DNA of 14,315 nucleotides. It comes from DHVE2 group archaeon (GTDB taxonomy: Archaea > Thermoplasmatota > Thermoplasmata > Thermoplasmatales > Aciduliprofundaceae). The DNA lies in assembly GCA_015522955.1 (NCBI GenBank), contig WALG01000076.1:1-14315 (forward strand). Direction: 5' to 3'. Positions 13,398 to 14,315 of this stretch are shown here, in pieces. The notes beneath the pieces are model-generated. The model made no database searches, had not been told where the DNA came from, and saw nothing but the letters and a program-made list of their open reading frames with translations. Numbering within the stretch: position 1 is the stretch's first letter; each line of letters begins with the position of its first letter. A program made the position numbers and the translations under genes.

Positions 13398-14315
13398 ATG
13401 CAAATTCGTCTCTCATATGGAACTGCCGTTAAAATGGGTCTAAAAAAGGGTAAAATGCTTGCAGAGCCAACCACAGCATACATAATGGTAGGGGAGAGAT
13501 GTATCTCCAACTGCTCTTTCTGTGCACAGGCCAGAAGTCGAAGAAAAGAAGGTTACCTCTCTCGTGTGCTCTGGCTTCCATATCCCGAAGAGGTTCTCTC
13601 CAGGTTAGAGGGTTTTGCACGAATATGCTTTCAAACCCTTGATTATCCGGAGATGGTGGATGACCTCCTTTCCCTGCTTTCTATTCTTCCTAAAAATATT
13701 CCTGTCTCGGTCTCGATAGTACCCATAACTCGTGGGGATATGCTACGCCTTAAGGAGGCGGGGGTAGATATAATCAGCTTTGCTCTTGATGCTGCCAATC
13801 CAGAAATTTTTTACAGAGTGAAAGGCGGAGGTGTAGGTAACAGATTCACTTGGGAAGCAACATGGGGTGCCCTTGATACCGCAAAAAAAATGTTCCACGA
13901 GGTTAACACACATCTCATTGTAGGATTGGGCGAGAGTGATCTTGACTTATACAGGGTGATGAAAAAATTGAGAGATGAAGGCATAACTGTTGCCCTGTTT
14001 TCTTATACTCCGGTGAATGGTGGTAATTATCCCGATGTGGGCAGGTATCGAGCAATTCAACTGACAAGATATCTCCTGTACAAGGGTTACGATGATTTCC
14101 TGAGATTTGAAGATTCCCGCGTTGCAGAAATAAATGCCAATGAACGAGAGAAGAAAGAGGTTCTACGTGGAGTGCCATTCCTTACTTCAGGATGCCCCGG
14201 CTGCAATCGTCCTTTTTACAACGAGAGACCTGGCGGGACAATTTACAATTACCCGCAACTTCCCAAGAATGGAGTGCACCTCTTAGAACAACTTAAGAGA
14301 TATACGGAGTTGAGA
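13398..14315 (+). CDS. Radical SAM protein, biotin synthase-like (3' end outside the window)
   Basis: The frame is open for 306 codons to the window edge. The SAM-cleaving [4Fe-4S] motif is C-x3-C-x2-C at Cys35, Cys39 and Cys42 (ERCISNCSFCAQAR). It lies in a barrel resembling biotin synthase, with VSVSIVPI (103-110), the LDAANPEIFYRVKGGG region (130-145) and HLIVGLGESD (172-181). A C-terminal SGCPGCNRPFYNERPGG (264-280) adds Cys266 and Cys269, possible ligands for a second cluster or zinc. This C-terminal pattern resembles archaeal biotin synthase-related proteins; one such group (LipS1/LipS2) makes lipoate by sulfur insertion. That assignment is only a possibility, because no partner gene or lipoate-dependent complex is visible. 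It is 11 bases downstream of trmY with a strong GAGGTGA site, so it is the third gene of the SRP54 unit. Probably near its natural end. Confidence 0.85.
   Translation, partial: MQIRLSYGTAVKMGLKKGKMLAEPTTAYIMVGERCISNCSFCAQARSRRKEGYLSRVLWLPYPEEVLSRLEGFARICFQTLDYPEMVDDLLSLLSILPKNIPVSVSIVPITRGDMLRLKEAGVDIISFALDAANPEIFYRVKGGGVGNRFTWEATWGALDTAKKMFHEVNTHLIVGLGESDLDLYRVMKKLRDEGITVALFSYTPVNGGNYPDVGRYRAIQLTRYLLYKGYDDFLRFEDSRVAEINANEREKKEVLRGVPFLTSGCPGCNRPFYNERPGGTIYNYPQLPKNGVHLLEQLKRYTELR

Overview
The window looks like chromosomal DNA of a euryarchaeon. Archaea-specific or archaeal-type genes are present: a family B DNA polymerase with Thermococcales-like N- and C-termini, an Orc1/Cdc6 initiator, an archaeal signal peptidase with a Ser/His arrangement, SRP54, and the tRNA m1-pseudouridine-54 methyltransferase TrmY. 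Two tRNA genes lack an encoded CCA. Almost every first gene of a transcription unit has an archaeal TATA box centred about 25-28 bases before its start codon, which implies leaderless mRNAs. The base composition is moderately AT-rich and Arg codons are mostly AGA/AGG. A thermophilic, Thermoplasmata-related lineage such as Aciduliprofundum fits, but I hold that only with moderate confidence. No phage, IS, CRISPR array or defence island is visible; this is core chromosome.

Layout. (1) 37-2866, minus strand: polB followed by a stand-alone PPC/DUF296 protein. Upstream, also on minus, is a zinc-ribbon/membrane/PEGA-like protein (2938-3486). (2) 3599-3671, plus: tRNA-Val(CAC), then a signal peptidase gene (3827-4720) whose 3' end overlaps the convergent cdc6 gene by 12 bases. 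(3) 4709-8512, minus: folC, hflX and cdc6 in transcription order; folC and hflX overlap. A good match to an archaeal origin recognition box (ORB) lies at the end of hflX, just upstream of cdc6. (4) 8603-9022, plus: a Nudix hydrolase divergent from folC and overlapping the convergent amidohydrolase gene (9010-10149, minus) by 13 bases. (5) 10224-10880, plus: a short-chain dehydrogenase divergent from the amidohydrolase. It converges, with one base between stop codons, on a tiny eight-cysteine protein gene that lies four bases behind tRNA-Arg(CCT) on the minus strand. (6) 11471 to the right edge, plus: SRP54, trmY (ATGA overlap) and a radical SAM gene with a strong Shine-Dalgarno site, running off the window.

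How the genes relate. PolB, Cdc6 and the ORB-like site concern replication. SRP54 and signal peptidase concern membrane targeting and export. TrmY and two tRNAs concern translation, and HflX is a ribosome-associated GTPase. FolC, Nudix, SDR, amidohydrolase and the radical SAM enzyme are metabolic or house-cleaning.

The points most worth a second look are the ORB-like site beside cdc6, the tRNA-Arg/Cys-rich gene pair (a possible mRNA whose 5' end is made by tRNA 3' processing), two PCNA-binding-like motifs in tandem at the PolB C-terminus, and a 9-bp inverted repeat straddling the polB TATA box. I did not find a clear new multi-gene system.
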